From: Ananas comosus
Lineage: Eukaryota; Streptophyta; Magnoliopsida; Poales; Bromeliaceae
Assembly: GCF_001540865.1 (NCBI RefSeq)
Contig: NC_033628.1
Span: forward strand, 2,517,449 to 2,581,448
Direction: 5' to 3'
DNA length: 64,000 bases
The notes beneath the pieces were generated by a model. The model was given only the letters and a program-made list of their open reading frames with translations. It searched no databases and was not told the origin of the DNA. Positions within the stretch are counted from its first letter, which is position 1; each line of letters starts with the position of its first letter. This document shows positions 12,801-23,300 of this stretch, in pieces. The translations under genes and the position numbers were made by a program.

Positions 12801-15029
12801 CACCACAGGACAGGATGCTGACCCCTTTAAGCCGACACTAACTACAACTCATTTGGAGATGACTATCCAACCTTCAGATTTGCCGGTCAACCTTTTGATT
12901 CATTTGATAGTTGTTCCTTTATAGAATTTGGGTGCACCATTTGTTTCAACTTTCAACAAATTTTCTTCTTTTTTTTTTTGAAAGAGAACTTTAAATGAGA
13001 ATGGAGCCATGGGAATCACATGAGACAGTTAATTAAATCTGTTAAAGCATTCAAATGCATTTATGGTATAAACAGAAGTCACTAAAGAGTAGGTAGTATT
13101 GTTTAATGAAAGCGCTCTTTAGGAAGTACTACTAGGAGAAGCACTAAATAAAATTTCTCCCAATAGCTTCTCTTTAAAACGACATTACAGGCTCTAAATC
13201 AGAGCTTCTACTTTGGGATCTCAAGATCACTTATCTGCTTCCTGCTGCAACAAAAGTTCTAGACTTTTTGAAATTGCGTAACACGTTGTTACGTGTAATT
13301 GCCGCTTAGAAAAAGCAAAAGTAAAGCTAAACAGACTTTTAGTTCGACTGCAAACATACTAATAAAGACAAAAGCTAGCCTTATGATCTAAATATTTAAG
13401 TGAGATAAGAGAGAGAGAGAGAGACATAGCAAGTAGGATACACAACAGAGGAAGCAACCATTGCCTGCTCCTGCAGAGATTAGACCCACAAAAGTGATCA
13501 AACACACCAAAATTCCAAAACCCATCAGAGTCCACACAAGCCTGCATCCAAAAATATTAAAAGGGAAAACTTAGTGAGCACATTTACATTTTACTACCCT
13601 ATGCCCAATATTTAGCAACCTGGCCCCTTAGTCTCCCCCTTTAAAAATAATAAAATCACACATTTTTTTAATAAAAATCAGAGCTGTGCAATATAGTATG
13701 TTACTACTCTCGTTAATAAAATATGAGATCTCTTCGGGATACGTCTTACGAGAAATTGCTACACTTGTAACCACATGGCAGTAAAGTGCAAACAAGCTGC
13801 GGCAAACGAAGTAAACCAACAAGCATTTCCTTTCATGCACAACCCAACCAGGGACGGAGCCATGTATAGACCCAAAAGGGCCATGGCCCCCCTCAACTTT
13901 TCAATATTTACTTTATAGTCCTTTGGTAGCTTATATATTTTTAGTTAATTTTTAAAATATATGAGCCTATCTTGTAAAAAGTTTTTAGTGCTAATATAGA
14001 GCTCTCTCTTCTTATGTGTTTTATAGGTGAAAATATACTAAGAACCTCTTAATTATAATGCATTTTGAGATAAGTCCTTTCAATTTTAAATATTTTATTT
14101 ATACATTCTTAACTTTCTAATTATTTTTGATGAGCTAATTTATTTAACTAAATAAAATAGTATGCTAAATTTAATAGCTCTGTTAGATATAAGTCATTGG
14201 TTATTATTATTTTATCAACAAAATTTTAAAAAATTAAATTCTAACTAAATTACTATTAGATTTAGTAAAATTCTAAAGTTATTTGGGTGGAATAATGCAA
14301 ATAAAATAATTAGATGTTAAGCGAGTGTAAATTAAAGAAATTTATTTAATATTTTTTAACATTAATTATCTAATGACTAAATTTTTTCATTAAAAATTTG
14401 AATAGTTAAAATCATATTTATCGGCCAAAATTTTTATTTGTACATATTTTGGCCCCTCTTGTGATTGAATCCTAACTTCGTCCCTGAATCTAACTAAAAT
14501 TAGAAGCTTGAAATGAAAAAGAAAAAATATACAGAACTTACTAGAACTATAGATCATTTTGAATCAGTTACGTAAACTTTCAAAATTTTTATTTTGTACC
14601 CCCACCTTCAATTTGTTTGATTTGAGTTGATCGATAGTATTTTGACTTCGAAATTTAAGCTAATTACTTATCTTAATAAATTTTTTTAATAAATTTATAG
14701 TTGTGAGAATTATATGAAACATACGAACTAAATCCGTAAATACGAACGATGCATTTATATTTTAAAGTCAATACATCATTGACTAATTTGTTTGCATAAT
14801 AAAAGCAAAATTTTAAAAAATCATCGATAGTTCAGATAAGTTCTATCCGTTCTTGAAAAAGAAGAAGATACCATGGGATTGTAGGCTCATGGAGATCGGA
14901 ACTGCGGCGACGCCACAAGCTAAGCAGCCACACGGAGTATAAAACGATGGAGACCCCAACGAAGCTCTGGAGATAGTTCAAGAACTTGAGAAGAAAACCT
15001 AGCGAGCTCTGCGACCAACTCGGCCGCAT
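9826..15029 (-). CDS. Tetraspanin, TOM2A / tetraspanin-18-20 type
   Basis: Six exons: 15029-14872, 13541-13442, 12509-12429, 12323-12219, 10329-10147, 9906-9826, giving 708 bp and 235 residues. All junctions keep frame. Four hydrophobic segments sit near residues 12-38, 55-77, 86-108 and 137-160. The GNGCFLCC motif (79-86) precedes TM3; a short loop with SFPHDATGEL (114-123) precedes TM4. The C-terminal tail has a RKPLLGPRP motif. Gene order and residues match plant TOM2A-like tetraspanins, which are membrane scaffold proteins; TOM2A itself is a tonoplast protein that partners TOM1. At 235 aa it is slightly shorter than the Arabidopsis relatives I recall. The start at 15029 begins MRPSWSQSS, like other members; an upstream in-frame ATG at 15230 lies in a (CT)n tract. 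For exon 4, the acceptor at 12324 was chosen because it restores the family alignment. Confident on family, less on exact subtype. Confidence 0.9.
10910..11322. repeat. 206-bp direct duplication around a single N
   Basis: 10910-11115 and 11117-11322 are each 206 bp and separated only by the N at 11116. The first ~100 bp are essentially identical, the second half clearly diverged, and the ends converge again. They lie in the 1.9-kb tetraspanin intron 4. Either a tandem duplication or an unmerged assembly overlap. Confidence 0.8.
12620..12900 (-). repeat. Dispersed repeat copy, minus orientation, beside exon 3
   Basis: Read on the minus strand it carries 'GGCTTAAAGGGG', 'GAAATGGTGGGAGGCTCGG', 'CCGAGTCACAATCGAGATCC' and 'CTCGAGCTTTTAGAATTAATGG', matching 8400-8960 and 61828-62080. 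It lies in tetraspanin intron 2. The 66-codon ORF at 12724-12924 is an accident of this repeat. Confidence 0.65.
13849..14486. mobile_element. 638-bp hAT-like MITE in tetraspanin intron 1
   Basis: Ends are CAGGGACGGAGCCATG (left) and, on the other strand, CAGGGACGAAGTTAGG (right), the CAGGG start being usual for hAT elements. Near the ends, 'GGCCATGGCCCCCC' and 'TTTTGGCCCCTCTTG' are also related by inversion. Flanking octamers AACCCAAC (13841-13848) and AATCTAAC (14487-14494) differ only by two C-to-T changes, consistent with a decayed 8-bp target duplication. The interior is AT-rich and non-coding. Confidence 0.75.
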
Positions 15030-15094
15030 CTTTTTCTTCTTATATATATACTGTCTTTTTTCTGTTTCTTTCCCCTCAATCAATCCCTCATGTA

Positions 15095-15130
15095 AAACCC
15101 TAAATAAATTAGGGTTTCCGTTTAGGGTTT
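15095..15130 (-). promoter_or_regulatory. Three telo-box motifs upstream of the tetraspanin start
   Basis: AAACCCTAA at 15095-15103 and two inverse-oriented copies, TTAGGGTTT, at 15109-15117 and 15122-15130, all 66-101 bp upstream of the ATG. Telo-boxes are established promoter/5' UTR elements of many plant genes. Function here is inferred from position only. Confidence 0.55.
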
Positions 15131-15157
15131 CTTTTTTTCGTGGAGGAGCGAATGATC

Positions 15158-15158
<1 letters not shown>

Positions 15159-15198
<40 letters not shown>

Positions 15199-15317
15199 GA
15201 GGGGAACGACGACGAGATCGAGCGGGACACAACGTTAGGAGCAGTTTTCGTTCTTATCTGTTTATTTTGTTTTAGTTGGAGAGTGTAGTCAGAGGCGGGA
15301 CTTATCTGGCGGTTCGC

Positions 15318-15348
<31 letters not shown>
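15159..15348. repeat. (GA)n microsatellites near the tetraspanin promoter
   Basis: Pure AG runs at 15159-15194 and 15321-15348. Read on the minus strand they are (CT)n tracts in the likely 5' UTR/core promoter, a common plant arrangement. Confidence 0.85.
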
Positions 15349-15355
<7 letters not shown>

Positions 15356-16514
15356 AAAAATCTCAACCGTAAGGAGTACATTGTGAATGAATAATTACTC
15401 GTGTATGAACACGATGAATTATTTATCGTATCTAATCGATTCGCCTTTTTTTAGACTTTACCATATCTGAAAATGGTAAACCATTAATCTTGTTCAAATA
15501 CGATAAATAATTCATCATGTTCAACTTATTCCACTCTCTCCCAGCAATCTCGCGTGGTGCTGATGTGGTACATGTGTGGCGGGAATAGGACCAAATTGTA
15601 ATTATAAATTTAATTGAGCTATTTGTAAAAATAATTTTTTTCAAAGGACCAAATGCAAAAAAAAAACCTTTGTTTGGATAAAAGTGGAAAGAGATAAATT
15701 CATTTTTCGCTTTAAACAGAAATTTTTTACAGTTAGTTTGATGTAAAAAAATACAGTCGAAACTCACGAGAAGGCAGAAGTCTCAACGTTCAGGGGGTTA
15801 TTTATTTGGGTGAAAGTGAACAACGATAAATCCATTTTCAGCTGTAAACAAATAATTTTTATATTTAATTATTATAATAAAATTATAATCGAAACTCACC
15901 TGTGTGAGAGAGAGAGAGAGAGAGGGAATATCTCGGGTCTATTTGTTTGGATGAAAGTGGAGAAGGATAAATCTATTTTCTACTGCAGATAGTTTATTTT
16001 TTTTGAGAAATAAATAGCTAGCTACCTGTTTCATTCATTAAGCGAAATAAACTGAGCGTACATGATAGAGACAGCTAGGACCTCCTGAAATTGCAAATAA
16101 TTTCTATATTTGGTTCGACGTCATTTTTACCGTTTGATTTGTTGTAATAACTAATAAGTATATAGTCGAAATTAGCCCATGCAAACTCAGATGAAGAAAG
16201 GTAGAGAAAAAAAATATACAAAAATACTACAAAATAATAATAGATATATTTAAATATATTTAATTAAGGTATAAATTACTCTTTTATTTAGCTTTCATCT
16301 TTAAAATGTAATGGAAATTGATTAATTAAGCTTTAGTATCTCTTTCATTAAATTTTCATATTACATTTTTTTAATTATATAGAAATATAATTATATTATA
16401 TTATTTATTTATTATATTATAATTTATTATTTATTAAGTTATTTATTATTTATGTATAAATTAGTTTTTATGCCATTCACTTTCTACCAAATAAGCAGTA
16501 GAGCTGAAGAAACT

Positions 16515-17417
16515 TGTAACGCCCCAATAATCCCATATCGGATGGGATACTGATTCCGATTAGTTTATATGAGGCGTACACGCTAGTAATAATAACCGGG
16601 CTTAAGCATTTTGGGCCGGTGGTTTGGGCCCAATGAGTTATTGTTGCTAGCGGGTCGGGTCGTTGCAATTGGTATCAGAGACGAATACCAGCCGGAAGTG
16701 CGGGACAAAGTGCTACACCAACGGATTTGGTGGGAGCCACCTCTTGAACTCGTAGGAGCCACCTCTAGAATCTCACATCGCCTGGTAATTCTGGTTCTGG
16801 TCCTCTGGAATCTCACATCGCCTGATAATTCTGGTTTTGGTATGTCTGCCTGTGATCTGATTTGGATGAGTTTGTAACGCCCCCAATAGTTCCATATCGG
16901 GTGAGATACTGATTTCGATCGGTTTATATGAGGCCTACACGCTAGTAATAATAATTGGGCTTAAGCATTTTGGGCCGGTGGTTTGGGCCCAACGAGTTAT
17001 TATTGCTAGCGGGTCACACCGTTACATTTGGTATCAGAGCCGAATACCAGCCAGAAGTGTGAGAGCTAAGTGTTATGCAGGACAAAGTGCTACACCAACG
17101 GATTTGGTGGGAGCCACCTCTTGAACCCCTAAGAGCCATCTCTAGAATCTCACATCGCCTGGTAATTCTGGTCCTGCTCTGTGTGTATGTGATCTGGTTT
17201 GGACCCGACGAGGATGTCAAGGTCTAAATAGGGAGAGTTTGTAACGCCCCAATAATTCCATATCGGATGGGATACAATAATCCCATATCGGATGGGATAC
17301 TGATTCCGATCAGTTTATATGGGGCCTACACGCTAGTAATAATAACTGGGCTTAAGCATTTTTGGCCAGTGGTTTGGGTCAAACAAGTTATTGTTGCTAG
17401 CGGGTCGGGTCGTTGCA
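16515..17417 (+). mobile_element. TRIM (miniature LTR retrotransposon) with three LTRs
   Basis: LTRs at 16515-16667 (153 bp), 16873-17026 (154 bp) and 17240-17417 (178 bp). Each begins TGTAACGCCCC and ends in TTGCA or TTACA. Two internal regions (16668-16872, 17027-17239) each start with a primer-binding site complementary to initiator tRNA-Met: TGGTATCAGAG at 16670-16680, TGGTATCAGAGC at 17029-17040. A purine-rich stretch (AAATAGGGAGAG) precedes LTR3. The whole assembly is flanked by a perfect 5-bp duplication AAACT (16510-16514, 17418-17422). No gag or pol coding capacity, which defines a TRIM. LTR3 has an extra 25-bp tandem duplication containing CCATATCGGATGGGATAC. LTRs also hold a 'GGGCTTAAGCATTTTGGGCC' block. 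Confidence 0.88.
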
Positions 17418-17733
17418 AAACTTTACTTTCATTGACAGGTACCAAAATAATAGCGGGATAGAAATAATTTTTGCTTGAACTCTATTTCAATTCAAAGTCT
17501 ACTTACAGTAAAACAAACAAACCTTGGTACGGGAACATACTGTTTGCTACTGGGCCGCACTTGTCAGTCTAGCCCAATGGTCTTTGGGCCTCCTTGGCCT
17601 AGTTTCAGGCTTTGCTGCATGAGGATTCTGTGGCACGGCTAGAGATGTCAATGGATACAAATACCCAAAATTTTATTCAAATCTAAATCCAACTGGGGCA
17701 AGTTTAATCTATACTAAATGGATGTAATTTTGG

Positions 17734-17952
17734 GAGTTGAGCTAGAATACTCCTAAAAGCACTAAGGGGTTGGTGCTTTAGAGTTTTTACCCCTTGGATG
17801 GAGGGATGTAGGGTTGTGATGATGGTGGTAGGTGGTGGTAGGTGGAATAGTGTTTGATCCAAAGACAATTAGTAATCAAAGAGTAGATCTAAGGGTTAGA
17901 AACTTAGAAGCACCAAGGTGTTGGTGCTTCTAAAAGTATTCTAGCTTAATTC
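17734..17952. mobile_element. 219-bp Mutator-like MITE, GAGCTAGAATAC family, copy 2
   Basis: Terminal inverted repeats GAGTTGAGCTAGAATAC (left) and GAATTAAGCTAGAATAC (right, other strand). Perfect 9-bp target duplication TAATTTTGG at 17725-17733 and 17953-17961. Interior has a short GGTGGTAGGTGGTGGTAGG run. It lies inside an older repeat whose left end (TAGAGATGTCAATGG, about 17641) resembles hAT-like ends. Confidence 0.85.
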
Positions 17953-18248
17953 TAATTTTGGTTATGAGTATAAATAATGAGAATCCGAAAGATTTGGATT
18001 TGTACCCAAACTGAACTCAAGACCAGATCTCAAAACCAAATTTGGATAAAAAACTATTTTATATACGTATGATAAAATGTTTAAAAATATTTATTTTAAT
18101 AATTATAATATACTAATAATTTAATTCAGTATATAGTACTTTAAATAATTGGGTTTGAATTTCGGTTTCGGGTTTTGAATTTTTATACCACGTTGGATTC
18201 GGCTATTCGGGTTTTGATTTGAAAATTCATTACATCTTATATAATTAA

Positions 18249-19188
18249 TTTTTTTTGTATGTAGCCCCCTGGCAAATTTTTATTTTAAAAATAGCCCAAT
18301 CAAAATTAAAATTACAAAAATGGTCCTGAACCTACCAAGCAGGTGACACGTCAGCCCCACGCGGGTAGGGTTGGGACCCGTGTGTTAAGTTGAACACGGT
18401 GAACCATTCACCGTGTTCAAACACGGTGAATGGTCCTGAACCTACCAAGCAGGTGACACGTCAGCGCCACGCGGGTAGGGTTGGGACCCGTGTGTTAAGT
18501 TAAACACGGTGAACCATTCACCGTGTTCAAACACGGTGAATGATTCTCCGTGTTTAGTACGTATTTTTGGTATATTGAAAAGAGGAATAGGAAGTAGGGA
18601 TGTCAATAGGTATGAATATCCGAAATATTATCCGAATCCAAACCCGAATAAATTATATATACATATATACATAATTTATTTTTATTTATTTATACAATAT
18701 ATAAAATATTTAATAATTTTTATTTTTTAAATCTTCATCCAACGGTATAGATTTTTAAAACCCGCTGGGTTCAGGTTTGGATGGTATAGATTTTTAAAAC
18801 CCGTTGGGTTCAGGTTCGGGTTTCGAGTTTTTGGTCAGATATGGATATATTTTATATATTATATAAATAAATAAAAATAAATTATGTATATATATATATA
18901 ATTTATTCGGGTTTGGATTCGGATAATATATTTCGGATATCCATACCTTTTGACGTATCTACTTCTTATTCCTCTTTTCAATATACAAAAAATACGTACT
19001 AAATACGGTGAACCATTCACCGTGTTTAGACACGGTGAATAGTTCACCGTGTTCAACCGGCCCCAGCCCTGCCCGCGTGGCGCTGACGTGGCGCCTGCCT
19101 GGCAGGGACATGGCCATTTTTGCAATTTTAATTTTGATATGGCTATTTTTAAAATAAAAATTGCTCAGGCGGTTATTTGCAAAAAAAA
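18249..19188. repeat. ~940-bp foldback with inverted arms and a tandem CACGGTGAA block
   Basis: Left arm 18249-~18660 and right arm ~18890-19188 are inverted copies: 'TTTTTATTTTAAAAATAGCC', the TGACACGTCAGC(G/C)CCACGCGGG region, CACGGTGAA motifs, 'TTGAAAAGAGGAATA' and 'GATATCCGAA'-type stretches all recur inverted. The left arm contains a 110-bp tandem duplication (18321-18430, 18431-18540). Inside it, 18391-18419 is a perfect hairpin of two 13-base arms around CCA, TGAACACGGTGAA being the left arm. No clear TSD. The short ORFs here are fortuitous. Confidence 0.8.
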
Positions 19189-20365
19189 GCCTATCTTTTT
19201 TATATTTTTTGATTATTAGTATAAATAAGATTAGATTAGAAAAATAATAATTCCTAAAGTAATATTCTGATCCAAAATAATAATCTAACACAAAGAGACA
19301 TTAGTGCATTACAACCACAAAAAACAACAACAGGAAAAAAAAAGGGTAAAAAATTACATAAATGTGAAAAAAGAATATAAAATTTTAAAATAAGAAAGTA
19401 GTAATAGAACATCAGTTTCTGACGTGGTGGATCAGGTCCACACAAACTTTTCCGGGACGGACAGGAGGGGTTGGTGTGAGCATTATTCTTTCCAAACCTA
19501 ATTAATAAATCAGACGGTTCAGTTTGATTTTAGGTACAAATTCGATTTAGTTTAATTTTTAAAATTTAAAAATAAAAAACCGAATAAGCTAATTTAGCTA
19601 AAATTTAGTAATTTAATATATTATATTAATATTAAATAATAATTAAACAACTAAAAATATTAATTATTATTATTTATTAGTAGTTTAAATAGATTTATCA
19701 AGCAAGCTGTGTAGAAGTGGCCAAATTATTTCAGCTTGGCTCAGTTCGATTCAATTTATGCTTCTGAAACGGTTTGATTCGTTTTTCTATAAAAACAGTA
19801 AAAATAAAATTGAACCTACTAATGCTCGTATAGAAATTTTTTTAGAATACACCAGTTATATTATGGACGTGATGTTCTCAATCAATCAAATAATTTTCTT
19901 TAAATTTATCTGTCCCATCTATTAACAAAAATATTTTTAAAAAATATAATTAAATTTTTTTTAGAATGCATCAGATATATTAGTGACGTGGCGTAATAAA
20001 TCAATCAAATATCTCTTTTTAGAGATATATGTACTATTATGATTATAAAAAAATATTTTTATTATATTTTTGTTAAAAAAAAAAAAAAATTCTTGTTATT
20101 GATGATGCGGTGCAAATGTGACCGCGTAGACTTCCTCCCACATAGGGCGTGGGCCCACTCTCTACCCTTTCGCTTCAAGTCTACTTCTCTCTTCCCAAGT
20201 CCAAAAGGCAAAAAGCTTCACTTCCTACTAACCAAAAAAAACAAAAAAAAAAAAATAATAATAATAATAACTCGCTCGCACGAACTTGCTCGCCACTTCA
20301 TTTTCACCCTTTCCCCGCTCCCACCTCGTCGTACACGGAGCTCCCTCTTCCGCGCGTCCTTGGCC

Positions 20366-23300
20366 ATGGCGATCCCCGTGGAGGAGGCCATTGCAGCTCT
20401 CTCCACCTTCTCTCTCGAGGTACTCCGCGATCTAATCGTCTTCTTCTTCTTCTCCGCTCTCTGTTCTCCGCAATGCCGTTCTCCTCGCCCGATCTGGCTC
20501 AGTTTCGCTGGATCTCCGCGGTTGTGGTTGATTCGTTGTTCTTCCTCCGCATACGTGCTGTATATGGGGTAAGAAGGTGGTGAATTTGGATTGGAGGGGG
20601 ATAATTGAGCTCCCTTTGATCGTTAGAGTGGCGGGGGGCCGAAGATATCTCCTAATTCCTATGCAATACTTGTTATTTTGGAAGGAATGTTTGAGTGGTG
20701 CTTTTAGGAGAAGCACTGTATGGAAGCTTCTTCTTGTGGGACTCAAAGTTGCATTTTTGCTTAACCGCCACAATGGAAGCTTCAAAATTTCAGTTTGGCC
20801 AGAGCTCTACAAGAGGTGACTGAGAACGGAAGTAGAAACTAGGCCAAATAGGCATTAATACTCAAATTAAACAACCATTTGGCGATTATAAGTTGTCCAA
20901 AACGACTGTTAGTATGTAGATTTACAGTGGGCTCGTCTGATCCCCTAGCAAAATGTTACTTATAAGTTTTAAGGATCTTTGTGAGTTGTTAACACGTCTT
21001 TTACTTCATTTGAAGTTAATTTTTGACCAAACAATCCTTTGGAGGTCAGAGGTTGTAACGCAGAACGGTTGATTAGTTGGGTTATGGTTGGCTGTTCTTA
21101 TATCAAAAGGGTAGCTGCCAAGTTGTCGTATTCTTCTTTCTCCATGATTCTATAAATGGCTTTTCGCTATAGGTTTCAGGTTAACCTTGTCTTTGTGATT
21201 AACTGATTATTATATGAGGTGCCCATCATGCGATATTCTCCTTTCTCCTTAATGCTGATATTGTAACATGGTTTGTGGCTTTATGTTTCTCGCTATCTTA
21301 TATACATGGCTGTCTAGTGGCCTTGTAAATTTTGTTGCTTTTTCTGTGGCTCACAATATGGTGATAGCTTTCTTTTCTCCTTCCCAAAAAAGAAAAGAAA
21401 AAAATGCGTATCTATACTGAGCATTTGAAGTTTGTTGATAAAGAAATACTACTTGTACACCCAACTTTTGGGTGTAAATCTTACACCCTCCTATCCAAGG
21501 AATTAGACAACTCCTTTTAGATTTTAATATTAAAATAATAGAGAGTGATAAGACAAGTGTGCAAAAGTTGGCCCTCGGATGGGAAAGGTGTAGGATTTAC
21601 ATCCACTTTTGGGTGTACTAGTAGCGTTGCTCTAAATATTACTGGTTTGATAAAGTTTGTTAAGTTTTGTTATCACCAATGATAAATTAGTGCTGCTGGC
21701 ATTTCAGGATGAGCAGGCAGATGTGCAGGGTTTATCTGTTCTTCTATCTAGCGAAAGATATGCAACTAGTAGCCCTATAGGTATGCTACAGTCTTACGTT
21801 TCCTTGAATTTTTTTACATGACAATTGATTGTCATCATTTTTTAGTTAGGGTGCGTTTGGTTCGCGCTATCTTTTATTTGATATTAGCAAGTATTTACAT
21901 CAATAAAGTGCAAAAAATTCGATAAAGATACATAATAAGCAATCCAAATTTATTGATGCCGAAGAAAATAAATATTTCATGCCATAGTGTGTCGATACAC
22001 ATGTATTTTTGTGAATGACACACATCGGTATGATGCGCACTATGCTTTGCTGTGCCGGTGAGTGCTCAAATGATTCCATGCTATGACACTTATCCTTAAT
22101 TATGAGCAAGGATTGCTGTTCACTGGCATGGGGCGTGCCGATGTGCTAGCGGTGCAGCAAGGCATGTCTCGGCACACACCTTGTATTGTATGTAGGCACA
22201 GTCAGCACGACCAGCAATGGCTTATCGGTATGGGCGGCACATGCCGGCCGTGCCAATCTGTGCCAGCTGGCGCATCAATCTTTGCTTTGGAGGTATATGT
22301 GAGTAAGTTGTAATTGAGATGGACGATTGTTATAAGCTAGAAATTTGCAAGAAGTGATTGGTGAGCATTTATCCATGTTGTCCAAAGTCCAGACTGTTTG
22401 TGGCTTGGGATTTTTGAATCTGAGGTACTCTGTACTTGTGGGGAAGTATAACAAACTACCATCTATAACATTCTTTTGAACCTCATTAGACCACATATTG
22501 CTGAAATTCCTTCCGATCTCTTTAATTGTTTAGTTCTGAATGTATTAGTAATTGTAGTGAGTGCTTTATTATGCGTAATATGCAACATAGTTATGTCCCC
22601 TGATGCTCCAGTGGAGATTAATTCATGCCATTTGTTTCCTGTTTCTAATTGTTTGTTGACACAATTCTTGTACTTCTATTATTTGATCTTTCCCGCTAAA
22701 GTTGTTTGTGACACCATCATTCAGGAGTGCTTGTTCTTATCTATGATTTTCTGTTTGTTTTTGGGGAATTTGATTTTATTGTGCAGAGTATGGTGATGTT
22801 GCTGCTTATCGTTTATCTCTAGGAGAAGATACAAAAGCAATTAACCAACTGGTACACCATGCTCTTGCTCTTGCCTCTTTGTTTGTTTTCTGATTCTCGA
22901 GAGGGCTTTCTTTAGTTATTTTACTATTGCTTTCACTCCACAATATCTCAAAGTTTTAGCTGTGGATAGTATCTTGTTCCAACCTATTGGTAAGTACTGT
23001 TAGTATTTGAATTGTTTTCTTGCTCGTAGCTATTAGGAAGTATTGGTGGATCATATAGTGTAGTTTTGTTAACATATCAAGTTCCAATATTTGTGTAACT
23101 TAGTTTTAAGTTTCCTAGACTTGACCCATGCTTATCGCTCACACTACATTTTAAATTTAGTCTGCTAGTTTCACAAAAATATAACTACTTCGCTTCACCT
23201 TTGGAGTGTATCTCCTCATCCTTTAGATGAAAATGAAGTACTTGAAATTTACTTGTTGGCTACTGTCATCATTAGTTGTTTTATGTGAAGGTAGGTCATA

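Larger units (their letters stand above)
15030..20365. other. Divergent intergenic region between tetraspanin and PIR
   Basis: Holds both promoters (tetraspanin leftward, PIR rightward) and a dense transposon cluster: TRIM at 16515-17417, MITE at 17734-17952, foldback at 18249-19188. AT-rich sequence at 16200-16500 resembles 4640-5130, and the TRIM sits inside that repeat. 15999-16072 is a minus-strand fragment of the SINE 3' end. The stretch 19200-20040 is AT-rich with nothing recognisable. 20100-20365 is the likely PIR 5' UTR with an (AAT)n run. Confidence 0.7.

Noticed and set aside
12724..12924. 66-codon plus-strand ORF
   Set aside because: Lies in a dispersed repeat inside a tetraspanin intron.
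16583..17461. Several 63-88-codon ORFs in the TRIM
   Set aside because: They cross LTR and primer-site sequence repeatedly; TRIMs are non-coding.
20039..20583. 177- and 144-codon ORFs over the PIR start
   Set aside because: They run through the 5' UTR, exon 1 and intron 1 in frames that do not give the PIR protein.
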